From Adiantum capillus-veneris (Eukaryota; Streptophyta; Polypodiopsida; Polypodiales; Pteridaceae): a stretch of DNA of 64,000 bases. Location: contig CM043966.1 of NCBI GenBank assembly GCA_014529385.2, positions 143,642,711 to 143,706,710 of the forward strand, in the 5' to 3' direction. The notes beneath the pieces were generated by a model. It did no database searches and had not been told where the DNA came from. It saw only the letters and a list, made by a program, of their open reading frames with translations. Position 1 is the stretch's first letter, and each line of letters begins with the position of its first letter. This document shows positions 12,064 to 23,171 of this stretch, piece after piece. A program made the position numbers and the translations under genes.

Positions 12064-12232
12064 GAGTGGGCAAGTGGATAGTCTCTTTCCTCTCACTCCA
12101 GAGGTGTGTTCCCTGTCTCGGCCAGGTGTGTTGTGTAAGCCGAGTGGTGCCCCATAGTGTGTGTGTGTATCTTCCCAAGAGTGTGTGTCGGGTCATTATA
12201 GAGGCGCTGTGTGTGTTTTCATCCCGCTCACA
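11090..12232 (+). repeat. Gypsy-B 5' LTR
   Basis: Begins TGTCAGGAG and ends GCTCACA, and pairs with 15653-16801. Contains a TG dinucleotide run (12034-12063) near its 3' end. Small ORFs inside it are repeated in the other LTR and have no recognisable product. Confidence 0.92.
12034..12063. repeat. (TG)n microsatellite in Gypsy-B 5' LTR
   Basis: About fifteen TG units. The matching run in the 3' LTR (16597-16632) is longer, which explains most of the 6-bp length difference of the two LTRs. Confidence 0.95.
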
Positions 12233-13299
12233 TTCTTTTGGCGCCCCCACGGAGGATCTTCTTCGAGTACCTTCTGCTTCGAGCTTCAAGCTTCGAGCTT
12301 CGGGATTACAGGTTGCAGGTTGCATATTACAGATTACAGGTTACAGGGATACATACAGGTATAGGTGATTCACACAGCTACAAGTAGCTGGAGTACAGTG
12401 ATATACTAGCAGTGATGTCACTTGCAGTTGTTGTGGGTATGCATCACTTGGCGCCTATTTGAGCGCATTGTCTGTTGGATTGTACGTTACTTGTGGAAAC
12501 TGCCATTGTACGCATTTGTGGAGCCATACTTGGTTGTATTTGGCAGTCCCAACTATTTCTGAGACTTGGTCTGGAAGATAGTCATTTCTGAGACTTGACT
12601 ATACGTGATTTGCATTAGCCTTCGTGTGAGGGTCGATAGCGTGAGGTTTTTATTGAGCTGGGGGATTCTCAAATGTGGAGATCCTTTCGGTGATACAGGT
12701 AGCTGGAGCACCCTTTTTGTGACCTCGCCATAGGCTATGTACTAGTGATTCCTAATTGATGCTCGGGTTCTATTGGTGGCAGTTTATGCATACATAGACA
12801 GTCTATATTTTGGGTTCCTACTGCTCTACTTCTGGGGAAACTCTGTTGAAATTTTCCCAAGTTATGATGGCTGGTTTTTTGGTATTTTGAGCCATTTATG
12901 CTGTTATGTTGCTGAAATTTTGGCAAAATCAGAGGTTGAGTCAGGTGTGCCTTCTTGGGAGCTTCATGGTTGGCTTTAATGGATGATCAAAATGGCCCTC
13001 AGTTCACTCCTTTTCATTTAACTCAAAGAATTCAGATTAATGTTCATGTGTCCAGGAAGATCTTTTTCCAGCAGCGCAAAGTCTTTATGTTTGGGCCAAG
13101 AAGATTGAGAGAGATCCTGGAATGTCCTTTGCCTGTTGTAATTCCAATGATCAACTATGAAAACTCATTTGATGTGCATGTGTTTGTCCTTATCTAAAGC
13201 TGAGCTCCATTGAAGTTTCTAGGGATTGGGTAGTGAAAAGTTTTGGGTTCTTGCACGTGTGTTCGAAGGGGTTCTCAAAGCATCATAATTTGGGTAGCC
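12233..13299 (+). other. Gypsy-B leader with primer site
   Basis: Directly after the LTR comes TTTTGGCGCCCCCACGG, which starts with the TGG expected of a tRNA primer site (12237-12253). A low-complexity part follows (12262-12360) with repeated cttcgagcttc and attacaggtt words. No gene is evident up to the gag ATG at 13300. Confidence 0.65.
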
Positions 13300-14322
13300 A
13301 TGGCTTTCTCTTATCCTGAGTTTCATGGAAGAAGTGATGAAGATGTGGAAGAATTTTTGGAAAAGATGGAGGTTGCCTGCATTAGCAACCAGATTCATGA
13401 CCCTACGCAAATGTTACGCCTTCTCCAAATTTGTTTGAAGAGTGATGCACGAGTTTGGTCTAAAGCATTTGAAGAGGAGTTGCGTGTGGCTGATCCACCT
13501 GTAAGGTTGAGTTGGGACAATCTACGACATGGGTTGGAAGTGGAGTTTGTGAAGATAGAAGATCCTGACAAGGTGTGGCAAGAAGTACAGGCTTTGGTGC
13601 AAAAGGAAGGTGAGCCAATAGATGCGTACATACGTAAGTTTTCATTGGCATGGGAGCGAATGTGCAAGGCTTTAGCACCACAGGTACCCCCGCCTGACAT
13701 GATGAAGAAGGACAGGTTCTTGGCTGGTCTTTGGGAGAATATACGTTGGAGAGTGGAGCTAAAGAAGCCTAGGACATATGAAGATGCACTAGAGGTAGCA
13801 AGGAACAAAGAGTGGAAGCTGAGGAAAATGAGCCAGTTAGGGGTGGAGTCTTTGCCCATGAGGTCTGAATTTCAGCCTATGGACTCTTTACAAGGTCGTA
13901 TGTCAGGGGTTCATCATGAACCAGTGGTTCCTGTTACTACTCAGGTTATGCCAGCAGTGGTCACTACAGCATTGCAAGATGATGGCCTAAGGCAAGACAT
14001 GAGGCAAGTGGTTGATTTGATGAAGAATCTCAGCCTAAACATGCTAGGTCAAGTGGGAAATAATCGAGGTCGAGGGCAGTTTGCAAATCAGCCAGGAGGT
14101 GAAGAAAGACCTAGGAATGGTGTTGGACAAAGCAATGGTAGGTTTTGGAGGCAGACGCCCACCTGTTACAATTGTGGAGAGTTGGGTCACATCAGCCCGC
14201 AATGTGATAATCCACCAAGGATGGGGGGAGACATGTATCCATTGCCAAGACAGGTGTTAACTAGGTCAAATGATTATGGCATCGAAATTAAGGGAGACGA
14301 AGGAACCAGTGGACTGACCTAG
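13300..14322 (+). CDS. Gypsy-B gag with zinc knuckle
   Basis: The ATG at 13300 gives MAFSYPEFHGRSDEDVEEFL, the start of a retrotransposon gag capsid domain, and the frame is open for 340 residues to a TAG at 14320-14322. An upstream in-frame start would add about 19 residues, but MAFSYPEFHG fits the family N-terminus. Capsid motifs include IEDPDKVWQEVQ and MKKDRFLAGL. A zinc knuckle CYNCGELGHISPQC lies at about residues 288-301 (14163-14204). The TAG falls where Gypsy-A has a sense codon (GLTAEEKGK), so it looks like a mutation, though a regulated gag stop cannot be excluded. This is the most intact coding unit of the 11-21 kb region. Confidence 0.85.
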   Translation: MAFSYPEFHGRSDEDVEEFLEKMEVACISNQIHDPTQMLRLLQICLKSDARVWSKAFEEELRVADPPVRLSWDNLRHGLEVEFVKIEDPDKVWQEVQALVQKEGEPIDAYIRKFSLAWERMCKALAPQVPPPDMMKKDRFLAGLWENIRWRVELKKPRTYEDALEVARNKEWKLRKMSQLGVESLPMRSEFQPMDSLQGRMSGVHHEPVVPVTTQVMPAVVTTALQDDGLRQDMRQVVDLMKNLSLNMLGQVGNNRGRGQFANQPGGEERPRNGVGQSNGRFWRQTPTCYNCGELGHISPQCDNPPRMGGDMYPLPRQVLTRSNDYGIEIKGDEGTSGLT

Positions 14323-15125
14323 GAGGAAAAAGGAAAGACAAAAGTGCTAAGTGTAGTCACCTTGGAGAAGGCATCAAAGCTAGAGGATACATTAGTGATG
14401 CCTATTGGGAAGAGGACCACAGAGGAAAAGGAAGGAAGAAGTGCCCCAGGTCCTAGTAAGAAGAAAGGAAGGAGCCATGAAGGCGAGGATGTCAAGGCCA
14501 AGAGGAAAAGGGGAGCTCGTCGAAAGTTTCATGTTTTAGATTTTCCACTAGGGGATGGGCACTAAGCTATGACTTGAAGGAGGATCTGACGAGCAGGAAG
14601 GCAGATGTTACTTTTGGGCAGCTTATAGAGATGGTGCCTAAGCTAAAGCGACAGTGGAAGAGGATGGTTAACCCAATGGAGAAAGAGCCAGAGAGAGGTT
14701 CAGTAAAGGTGTTGGCAATGGATGAGCTACCAGACATTTGTCCAATAGTAGATGTGTGGCATAAAAGGAAAAATTTGGGACAAGGTTATGTGGATGGCGG
14801 AGCCCAAATATGCGTCATAACACACTCATGCGTTGAGAAGATGGGTCTCACAGTGGTTGGGGTGTCAGGTTTTCGGATCAGATTGGAAAACCATCAAAAA
14901 GTAAAATGCTTGGGTGTTGTAAAGAGCTTAGAAGTGGAGGCATATGATGCAAAGGCAGTGGTTGATTTTCATGTGATGCTAGCAGGGTTGGGAGCATATC
15001 CTATTATACTGGGCAGACCATGGTTACGTGCAGTGGGAGCTGTTCAAGATTGGCGACATGGTACGATTAGCCTCTATGGAAAGACAGGTACCAAGAAGCT
15101 TTATAATATGGACACAAGGAAATGA
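14323..15125 (+). pseudogene. Gypsy-B linker and protease
   Basis: After the TAG the frame continues (EEKGKTKVLSVVTLEK) through a Lys/Arg-rich linker. It shifts at about 14563-14574 and continues as the protease region. That region has ELPDICPIVDVWHKRKN, then GYVDGGAQICVIT (active-site region, DGG instead of DSG), then AYPIILGRPWLRAVGAVQ, the usual late retropepsin motif. A TGA at 15123-15125 follows MDTRK. Breaks: one stop, one frameshift, one further stop. Confidence 0.85.
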
Positions 15126-15652
15126 TTAGAGGAGCTTAATGAAGATGAGGATGAGTCTAGTGATGAAGACTCTTCCACGGTGACAGATGAGGACAGTGAT
15201 AGCACTACCAGCAGTGATGAGGATGCTGATGTTGCATTTCTTTTGATGGACAAAGAAATCCAGGAGTTTGGTTTAGTTGCATTTGCGAATGAGGTTGAAG
15301 ATGAAAGTGAAGGGCCTTATGAAGTGATTGAAGGGCTGATGCAAACCAAGGTTGAGTTGTCAAAGAAGGAGGAATTAATGACGCAAATGATTAGTGGAGA
15401 CCTCTCAGCTATGGAGAGGGAAATATATTTGTACATGCCGGTCTATGCCAAAGTAATTGATGGTTTTCTTGATGCAAGCTTGATACATGGCATCTCTACA
15501 GGTTTTCCTTGGGAACAAGGTGGAACCTTGATTAAGCTTTTGACGCAAGGAATGCCAAGTGTTTTTGTGTGGGATCTAGGTGGAATGAGCATCTACTAGT
15601 GTTGCTGCTGCTGAGCATGAATGCTCTAGCAGGCTAGGGGGTGGGCAAATTA
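15126..15652 (+). pseudogene. Gypsy-B acidic linker and deletion scar
   Basis: The Asp/Ser/Glu-rich linker that normally leads into the RT is present (SDEDSSTVTDEDSDSTTSS, then EGPYEVIEGLMQTKVELS). At about 15437, where Gypsy-A continues towards its RT, the sequence changes to an unrelated 3' end (ends WDLGGMSIY, stop at 15597-15599). RT, both RNase H domains and integrase are therefore deleted. A purine tract (tagggggtggg, 15635-15645) precedes the 3' LTR. Confidence 0.8.
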
Positions 15653-16595
15653 TGTCAGGAGTTTTTTGGAGCAAGGGATTGCGCATATGTACATACACAT
15701 GCATGGTGCATCGAATAAAGGATTACCCAATTCCCATAGTCAGGTGGTTACGTGGGGCCCACATGTGTACAGGTAGGACATCATGTACATAGTGCATCGA
15801 TTTTCACTATCACCAGTACCAGTGGGTTTTTTCTATAATAAAGAGGAGTTGTTAGCGCGTAAAACTTCTCGAGGAAGCTATCCGCGGGCCGACGACGTGA
15901 GGTCAGCAGGTGCGTCAGATGGCATCTAGTGGCGTCAGGAGGGCGAACGAGGTCAATATTTGCAAGCGGATGGGGACAGACACAACGTGGGTGTTTTCTG
16001 GTAAGAGTTATACAGAAAGGTCATCATTAGGAACACTTTTTGGGGACACTTCACGTGGTGGCGAGATGCATTATTGGAAAAAAGCTGAGTGCCAGGTGTG
16101 CGAATGATGCAAAAATGTGACAACTATGCACTGCGAGGTCAGTTTTTGGCCTGTTCGAGGTCCGTTTGAGGTCATCTAAAAGGCCAAGGGTGCCCAAGTA
16201 ATAAAGCTAAGTGTGGGAACTGAAAAAACAGAGAGAAGACCAGAAAAAACGTGGAGAAGAGAGGAGGAACAGCCGCAAGTGTGTTTTTGTTCATTTTGGA
16301 GCCTGTTTTGGCCGTAAACTGCTCATCCGAGGTCGGATTTGAGCACTTTGACATTGTAGACTGGGGTTTTGGGCCGTTCCGGACGCGATGGCGCTGTCCA
16401 TTTTGCCAAATTTCTCACTCTTTTTCTGCTGTTTTTTTGTGTAATCTTCTCCGGTGAGTGAAGCTTCTTCTCCAATTTATGATTGTATCTGGTATCTTTT
16501 ACCCATATTGTGTGAGCTGTTTGCCCCATTGGTGTTGGTCCAAGCTCATTTATATCTAAACATCAGAAATTATCCTCTTTTGAGCTGAGTTTTTT

Positions 16596-16633
<38 letters not shown>

Positions 16634-16801
16634 AGTGGGCAAGTGGATAGTCTCTTTCCTCTCACTCCAGAGGCGTGTTCCCTGTCTCGGCCAGGTGTGT
16701 TGTGTAAGCCGAGTGGTGCCCCATAGTGTGTGTGTGTATCTTCCCAAGAGTGTGTGTCGGGTCGTTATAGAGGCGCTGTGTGTGTTTTCATCCCGCTCAC
16801 A
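15653..16801 (+). repeat. Gypsy-B 3' LTR
   Basis: Pair of 11090-12232, with scattered substitutions and a longer TG run. The polypurine tract lies 7 bp upstream. Confidence 0.92.
16597..16632. repeat. (TG)n microsatellite in Gypsy-B 3' LTR
   Basis: A TG dinucleotide run, about three units longer than in the 5' LTR. Confidence 0.95.
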
Positions 16802-18225
16802 GCGCTTTGGCTATCACTGTACAAGACACAATTGTCTTGTTTGAATCCAAGCTCTTCTAAGAATCTGTGAAGCCACAGAATTTCTTTGCTTGCCTCCGTC
16901 ATTGCTACATACTCTGCTTCCGTGGTAGAAAGTGAAACCACTTTCTGCAGCTTTGAAGCCCAGCTTACTGCTGTGCCTCCAATCGTGAACACATAGCCAG
17001 TAGTGCTCCTTCGAGTATCTTTGTCACCTGCAATATCTGCATCAGCATACCCTTCTAGAAAAATATCAGTTTCTCCAAAATACAAAGCATTTGTTGTTGT
17101 CCCTTTTAGATACCTAAGTATCCACTTCACAGCTTGCCAATGCTCTTTACCTGGATTGTCCATGAACCTACTCACAACTCCCACTGCATGTGCAATGTCT
17201 GGCCTTTTTCAGACCATAGCATACATTAGAGAACCTACCGCTGCAGCATATGGAACTTTAGACATATAGGCTATCTCCTCTTGTGTCTTTTGACACATAT
17301 CCTTCGTTAGTTTAAAATGACCAGCCAAAGGTGTAGAAACTGGTTTTGCATTTTGCATTGCAAACCTTTCTAGTACCTTCTTGATGTAATCTTCTTGAGA
17401 TAGGTTTATTGTCTTCTTCGTCCTGTCCCTTGATATTTTCATACCAAGTATCCTCTTTGCAGCACCTAAATCTTTCATTGAAAAAGATTTGGACAACTCC
17501 TCTTTTAGGTCTTTGATGTCCTGCATGTTAGCACTTGCAATCAACATGTCATCAACATACAACATTAGGATGATGAATTTCCCATCTCCCAAATTCTCCG
17601 TGTAGACGCAGTGATCCAAGTTGCATCTTGTGAATCCATGATCCAACATCCATCGATCAAACTTCAAGTACCATTATCTTGATGCTTGCTTTAGACCATA
17701 CAAGCTCTTCTTTAATCTGCAAACCATTTTCTCCTTACCTTTTACTTCATACCCCTTTGGTTGAAGCATGTAGATTTCCTCCTCTAAGTCACCGTGAGGA
17801 AATGCCGTATTTACATCCATTTGCTCGAGATTTAGATCATGAGCAGCCACAAGGCTTAAGACAAGCCTAATTGAGTTCATTTTTACAACATGAGAAAATA
17901 TTTCATTGAAGTCAATACCTTTCTTTTGAGAAAAACCTTTTACCACAAGCCTAGACTTGTACCTTTTCTTCCCACCTTCTTCTTCCTTTAGCTTGTACAC
18001 CCATTTGTTTTGAAGTGGCCGCTTACCTTTAGGCAACTCAACCAACTCCCATGTTTGGTTGCGATGTAGTGAGTCCATCTCCACTTGCATGCTCTTCGTC
18101 CATTCTTCTTTGGATTCATGTTGCATAGCTTCTTCATATGATTTCGGCTCTCCAGAATCTGAGATCAAGAGATGGTTGAAGGAAGGAACAAAACTTTCTG
18201 GAGGTCTACTTGCTCTTGTAGATCT
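16802..18225 (-). pseudogene. Copia-C RT and RNase H (N-part), broken
   Basis: Read on minus: WVYKLKEEEGGKKRYKSRLV (RT start, about 18000), VNTAFPHGDLEEEIYM, SLYGLKQASR with a stop at about 17674, then LMLYVDDMLIAS (RT active site, intact, about 17560), YAAAVGSLMYAMV with another break at about 17209, and the RNase H part (GYADADIAGD, TTEAEYVAMTEASKE, YSDSQSA). The frame ends at 16802 where Gypsy-B was inserted and resumes at 11089. At least two stops or shifts make it non-functional. Confidence 0.9.
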
Positions 18226-19289
18226 TCAGGGAATAGGTTGAGGCTCCTCATTTGGTTGACGTTGTTGCACATTGTCACCGTTTGCAGTCCTTGAGTCTTC
18301 ACCGTCCTCAAGCTCCATGTACTCATCACCTGTTTCTTTTGTTTGTTTTCTTTCCAAGTAATCTTTGTACATATTTTTTTTGTTAAAAATTACATCCCTA
18401 CTCCTTAAGATTTTACTATCTCCAGGATTCCATAGGCGATACCCAAAGTCTCCTTCTCCATAGCCAATGAAGAAAAACTTTTTGGACTTTGCATCTAACT
18501 TTGATCTTAGGCTTCTATCTATGTGCATGAAAGCCTCACACCCAAACACTTTGAGAAATACATAATTCACGGGTTTACCTGTCCATGCCTCTTCTGGAAC
18601 TCCCCCATCCAATGCCGTTGAGGGTGACCGATTGATTAAGTACACAGACGTACTTACAGCTTCCGCCCAAAGCTCAAGCGGTAGGCCTGCATGTAGCCGC
18701 ATGCTTTGTGCTCGTTCCATGATTGTCCTGTTCATCCTTTCCGAAATCCCATTTTGTTGAGGTGTCCTTGGGGTTGTCCTTTGCCTCTGAATGCCATTGC
18801 TAGCACAAAAGCTTTCAAAAGCTTGGCTCCAATATTCGCCTCCATTGTCGGATCTGAGGCATTTAACCTTGGTACCTGTTTCATTCTCCACAAAGGCTTT
18901 CCACCTTTGAAATATGAAAAATACATCGGATTTATTCTTCATGACATAAAACCATGTTTTTCTAGTCGTATCGTCTATGAATGTTACATAGTACAATGAG
19001 CCACCAAGTGATGGTGTACTTGCAGGACCCCAAACATTAGAATGAACCAACTCAAGTTTTTTATTTTTTCTTTCATTTCCTTATTTTTGAAATTTTACCT
19101 CTTTTGTTTACCATAAACACAATCTTCACAGAACTCTAAGTCCACTTCTTTCAAACCTGGTAGAAGCTTCTTTGTTTGAAGGATTTGCATTCCTTTGGCA
19201 CTCATATGCCCAAGTCGGTAGTGCCACACCGCACTGTCAACTTCTGTAGTTGCTGCACAAGCTGAAGGTTGCGTGCTAACAGTACACAA
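18226..19289 (-). pseudogene. Copia-C integrase, broken
   Basis: The pre-integrase zinc site (WHYRLGHMSAKG ... CEDCVYGKQK) lies at about 19120-19235 and is separated by a break near 19080 from the core. In the core the first catalytic position reads VHSNVWGP, Asn where Asp is expected. RSDNGGEY and PQQNGISER keep the second Asp and the Glu. The C-part has KVFGCEAFMH and GYRLWNPGDSK and ends in an acidic linker. The Asp-to-Asn change alone should abolish integration. Confidence 0.9.
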
Positions 19290-20477
19290 CTAAAGTGTAC
19301 CGACTTTTTCACCCTTGGCAACCACCAAAGATCCCTTTGAGATCTTCCACCGTTTGTTTCCGAATGCAATGTTGTGACCTTCATCGTCCAATTGTCCTGT
19401 AGAGATCAAATTTTTGCGAAGAGAAGGAACATGCCTAACATCTTTAAGCTTCCATTCATTTCCGTTAGCAGTTTTGACAGAAACTGTACCTTTGCCGACA
19501 ATCTCACAAGCTTCATCATCTCCCAAGTATACATACCCAAAATTAACTTTGGTGTAGTCTTAGAAATGTTGCTTGTGTGGTGTCGCATGGAATGAAGCCC
19601 CGAAATCTACTATCCAGGAATTAGACACATTGTCTAATGAGAGAATTAGAGCATCTTGCTCTACTTTACCTGCCACATTGGCCTCCGATGTTGGCTTGTT
19701 GTCTTGAGACTCTGTCTCCTTCTTCTTCTTGGACCAACAATCCTTCTTGACGTGGCCCTTCTTGCCGCAGTTCCAACATTCAAGAACTGACTTTGTGTGT
19801 GACTTGCTCCGCTTTGAGCGATCACGACCCTTTTGGTTTTTGAACCTCTCCTTAAGCCTTCCTCTTGTTTCCACTGATAGTGCAGCACTTGGTGATTCTC
19901 CTGTGCTTCTCCTTCGCATTTCCTCACTTATGAGAACACCCACAACATCATCAAACTTAAGAGTATTTGTGCCAGAGATAGAATTACTTATAGCCATCAC
20001 AAGGCTGTCCCAACTATCCGGTAGAGATGATAGTATAAGGAGAGCTCGCACTTCGTCATAGAAATTGATTTTCACTGATCGAAGTTGACTTATGTTTGTG
20101 TTAAAGTCATTTAGGTGTTCAGCAACTGAACCATTCTCTGCCATCTTTAGATTGAACAAGCGCTTCATAAGAAATACCTTATTGGATGCCGATGGCTTCT
20201 CGTAGAAGTCGTCAAGTGACTTCATCAAGTCCTCCGTGGTCTTCATCTCCGAAACATTGAAGGCCACCGTTGACGCCAAGCTTAACCGGATTGTTCCCAG
20301 CGCCTTTCGATCAAGGACAATCCATGCTTCATCTGCCATTGTTGCGGGCTTCTTCGCAAGACCGCCTAGTGGCAAATAGAGGTCCTTCTGGTAGAGATAG
20401 TCTTCAATCTGCATCTTCCAATGTTGGTAGTTTTTGCCGTTGAACTTCTCAATCTTGAGCTTCCCTTCCTCCGCCAT
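19290..20477 (-). pseudogene. Copia-C gag and protease, broken
   Basis: The ATG at 20477 gives MAEEGKLKIEKFNGKNYQHW, a classic Copia gag start, and the frame is open to 19560. The zinc knuckle CWNCGKKGHVKKDC lies at about 19740-19780. The protease site reads SWIVDFGASFHAT (about 19590-19620), with DFG where DSG is needed. A stop at about 19560 separates it from the rest of the protease region (19290-19526: ACEIVGKGTVSVKTANG, RHVPSLRKNLISTGQLDDEG). Confidence 0.9.
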
Positions 20478-20536
20478 AACTCCCACTCAATTCAAGGAAT
20501 CCTTTCCTTGAGATAATTTAGCTACGAGCAAACCTT

Positions 20537-20548
20537 GCTCTGATACTA
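20537..20548 (-). other. Copia-C primer binding site (one mismatch)
   Basis: The minus strand reads TAGTATCAGAGC, one base from the tRNA-iMet primer site TGGTATCAGAGC, and lies 2 bp inside the LTR edge. Confidence 0.85.
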
Positions 20549-20634
20549 GTTGTTAGGAAATAAGACGTAGCTAAATAGATAATTGAGTAGATTACTTAAT
20601 GGAGAGAGATAGATTTATATGAACTAGATTATAG

Positions 20635-20637
<3 letters not shown>

Positions 20638-20674
<37 letters not shown>
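20638..20674. repeat. (GA)n microsatellite in Copia-C LTR
   Basis: An uninterrupted gagaga run of about 37 bp. Confidence 0.95.
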
Positions 20675-20676
<2 letters not shown>

Positions 20677-21014
20677 ACACGATATACGTGGTTCACCCAA
20701 TGTGGGCTACGTCCACGGGAAAGCAGCCACTCAATGGCTTTAGTACTTCAAAACAAGAAGTAGTTTACAAAGGGATTATACCCTTAATGGAGCTCCCGCC
20801 TTGCTTCACTCTCACCACCTCATACTCACCTTGTTGCATCAACTCCACACTATGAAATGTGTGTAGAAATGGCCTCCTTTTATAGGCCAAAAGGGCTGCC
20901 CTCTCTTATGAGAGACAGCCATGTGTAGCCGCCCTTGTGCGAATAAGTCCAAATCGGACCCTCCAATCTGCCCATGTGTGGCCGCCCTTGAGAAGACAAG
21001 TCTGCTTTTGAATT

Positions 21015-21120
21015 CGGCCACCGGCCACCGGCCATTGACTTCCGACCACCGGCCACCGGCCATTGACTTCCGACCACCAGCCATCGACCATTGACTACCG
21101 GCCACCGGCCAACCGACCGG
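21015..21120. repeat. GC-rich minisatellite in Copia-C LTR
   Basis: Two to three copies of a 28-bp unit containing ccaccggccaccggcc followed by attgacttccga, the last copy diverged. Base composition differs strongly from the AT-rich surroundings. Confidence 0.85.
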
Positions 21121-21342
21121 TTGTTTTCCGACCACTTTCCGGCCGCCGTCCGGCCATAATATTCCGGCGAAAAAGAATATTCCGTCCTTTAAAATTGCCC
21201 CTGATTCTTGTCCGTGAAAATTTTGGTTTCCGGTGAGTGATTTTCCTTCACGCACAATGGCTTCTCCTCATAATGGGGGCCTTACAAATGTGCGATTTTA
21301 CCACAGAAAATTACAAGGGTAAATCAGGCTCCATACTTAACA

Positions 21343-21879
21343 TTCTCTACATGTAGTCGTGCTGGGACAGCTCTCTGTTCGCGTCAATTTTGCTCATGGG
21401 GGTGTATGGAATAAATTTTAGTCATATTCAGCTTTCTTGCCAGTCATTTTTCAAGCTTTCTCTCAAGCTTTAAAGTGCCCCAATTGGAGTTGTGCTCATC
21501 AGGTTACGACTAGTTCTCTGTAGGGTTATGGCTATGGCAGCCTAGTGGCAAATTGTGTGTAGACAGATTCGGAGGGCATGTATCTATGAATTGCGGAATT
21601 GATGTTGAAGTTGTGGGTTTGTGATGTTTGATTGTGAAAGGAGAGGCTCTTGTCTTCATATGCATTGGTCGGCGTATGCTGTAAATCCGTGCTTTGACAG
21701 GGTTTTGCTCCTATGTGACATAGTCTCTTGGGGGGCGACGGCTAGTAAATTCTCAAGGGTCTACCTTTATTGGACTTGTGGTGTTTCAAAAGGATTTTGT
21801 GAAGCTTTTGGTGTCTTGTAGTTCTCTTTCAACGCTCTTGGGTGACATCGCTATAGAGGTGTTCCAGTTTGCTTGTTTC
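21343..21879. other. No recognisable gene
   Basis: Between the Copia-C LTR and the gag pseudogene I see no domain, repeat or RNA gene. Short open frames here have no recognisable product. It may be the 3' part of the element that supplied the gag at 21880-23171. Confidence 0.5.
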
Positions 21880-23171
21880 CCAACACCGTGTCCTTGCTCC
21901 CCACACTTAAAACATTTATGGTCCTTGCAAAAAGCTTCAAACTCTTTTAAACTCACTTCTCCTTGGATTGATTGTTGTTATTGGAATTGCCTTGGGAAGA
22001 ATTTTTGCCATTGGTTTTCCCCTTTGCATCATTCTTGTCTTTGTTTTCCATGGGATGGACATTTCGTCTAGCCACTTGTTGGAAAGTGGTGCACAAAGAA
22101 ACCATGGTGTGGTGGATTACTTTGGTGTTAGAACTAGGCCGTTGAGAGTTGACGTACTTGGCCATCCCTTTAGGTAATCGCTTACAAAATTGTTGCTTTT
22201 ACTCGGCAAAATCTTTCTTTTGAAAGACAGTAGCCTTGAGATGTAAATCCGAAAACTTGTCTACATTTTTGTGGATAGACTCATGAGAGAGCAGATTCAA
22301 ATTGCACCATTCATTAAGCACTTTGTCCTTTGCATCTCTTGCAAGGAATTGCTTCATGATGAAAACTTGTAGAGTTTTCCATGTCTTTGGGGCTTCGCCG
22401 TTGCCACGAAGGCTAGCCCACCATTAATGAGCCAATTTCTGAAAGTGCATAGCTACATGGTGTAGCTAGGAGGGACTCTTTGAATCCCTCATCTCCAAAG
22501 GCCACATCAAATTGCTACATGAAGGCCAATACTTTGTTGGTAGCACCAAAGGCGCCATCATAGGTGAGAAAAGAGATACTCTTTCCTCCCTCTTTGAATT
22601 TCTTGAGCTTTTGTGACCTTTGCCGTGCACGGTAAGATTTGCAATGTCCTCCCCTCTTGTATTATCTAGGAGAATAGCCATATCTTTCATTGGAAGAGGA
22701 GGAAGGTGAAAAAGAAGGAGAAGAGGGTGACCTCTTTCTTGCCCTTTTATTCCTTTCTTTCCTCCATTCCCTTTCAAAGTGACGAGGAGAAGGACCGTGA
22801 GTTGATCGTTTCCTCTTGGAGGAGTTGGCGATCGTTTAGACTGCCATTTTCGTGGAGCCACAATTTTAGAGGAACTTAAAGATTTATTACTTTCTTGCTC
22901 TTTGGATTCGTCCTCTCGTATGGGAGAGAGTCTTATTTTGGGGGTCTCTTCAAGAGGCCTTCTAAGCTCTCTCTCCTCTTGGAGAGGAAGGGAAATCCCA
23001 TAAGCGCGAATTATGTTGAGTAATTTCGGCTTGCAAAGTAGGGTTGCCCATAGCTTGCTGCAACCTAGTAACAAGATAATTGACAAACATGGGGGAATCA
23101 TCATTAGCATCTTCATGTGAAAAATCAAAGTTATCAATGTTCATTTTACTCTCTTGGTTATTGTCAGCCAT
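21880..23171 (-). pseudogene. Retrotransposon gag with zinc knuckle, broken
   Basis: Read on minus from an ATG at 23171 (MADNNQESKMNIDNFDFSHE). A Ser/Arg/Lys-rich stretch (RKWQSKRSPTPPRG) follows. The capsid motif FLTYDGAFGATNKVLAF lies at about 22520-22580 and is followed by a TAG inside FM*QFDVAFGDEGF. Then come the conserved YVNSQRP ... VIHHTMVSL at about 22080-22160 and a zinc knuckle CFKCGEQGHGVGK (about 21890-21930) lacking its last Cys. Several frame changes and stops occur. The layout matches Gypsy-type gag (Retrotrans_gag), but no pol or LTR was found beside it. Confidence 0.75.

Larger units (their letters stand above)
11090..16801 (+). mobile_element. Gypsy-B, LTR element with internal deletion, nested in Copia-C
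   Basis: Two LTRs of about 1143 and 1149 bp flank a 3.4-kb internal region. That region holds a leader of about 1 kb, gag, a zinc knuckle and a protease, but no RT, RNase H or integrase. The insertion splits the Copia-C RNase H between DSQSA and HLAKNS. The LTRs differ at many scattered bases and in the TG-run length, so it is older than Copia-B. The gag is the same family as Gypsy-A. It is non-autonomous by deletion and would depend on a full-length relative. Confidence 0.92.
20551..21342 (-). repeat. Copia-C 5' LTR
   Basis: 792 bp from TGTTAGGAAA to ACTTAACA, giving the terminal inverted repeat TGTTA/TAACA next to the primer site. No partner LTR exists in the window because the other end of Copia-C is lost near 10876. 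It carries a GA run and a GC-rich tandem repeat. Confidence 0.82.

Noticed and set aside
11347-12368. Small frames in the Gypsy-B LTR and leader (and 15910-16844)
   Set aside because: Within LTRs, driven partly by the TG run (VCVCVC), and disagree between the two LTR copies.
14320-14322. Gypsy-B gag TAG as programmed readthrough
   Set aside because: Gypsy-A has a sense codon at the same place and the downstream frame is broken in several other spots; a mutation is simpler.
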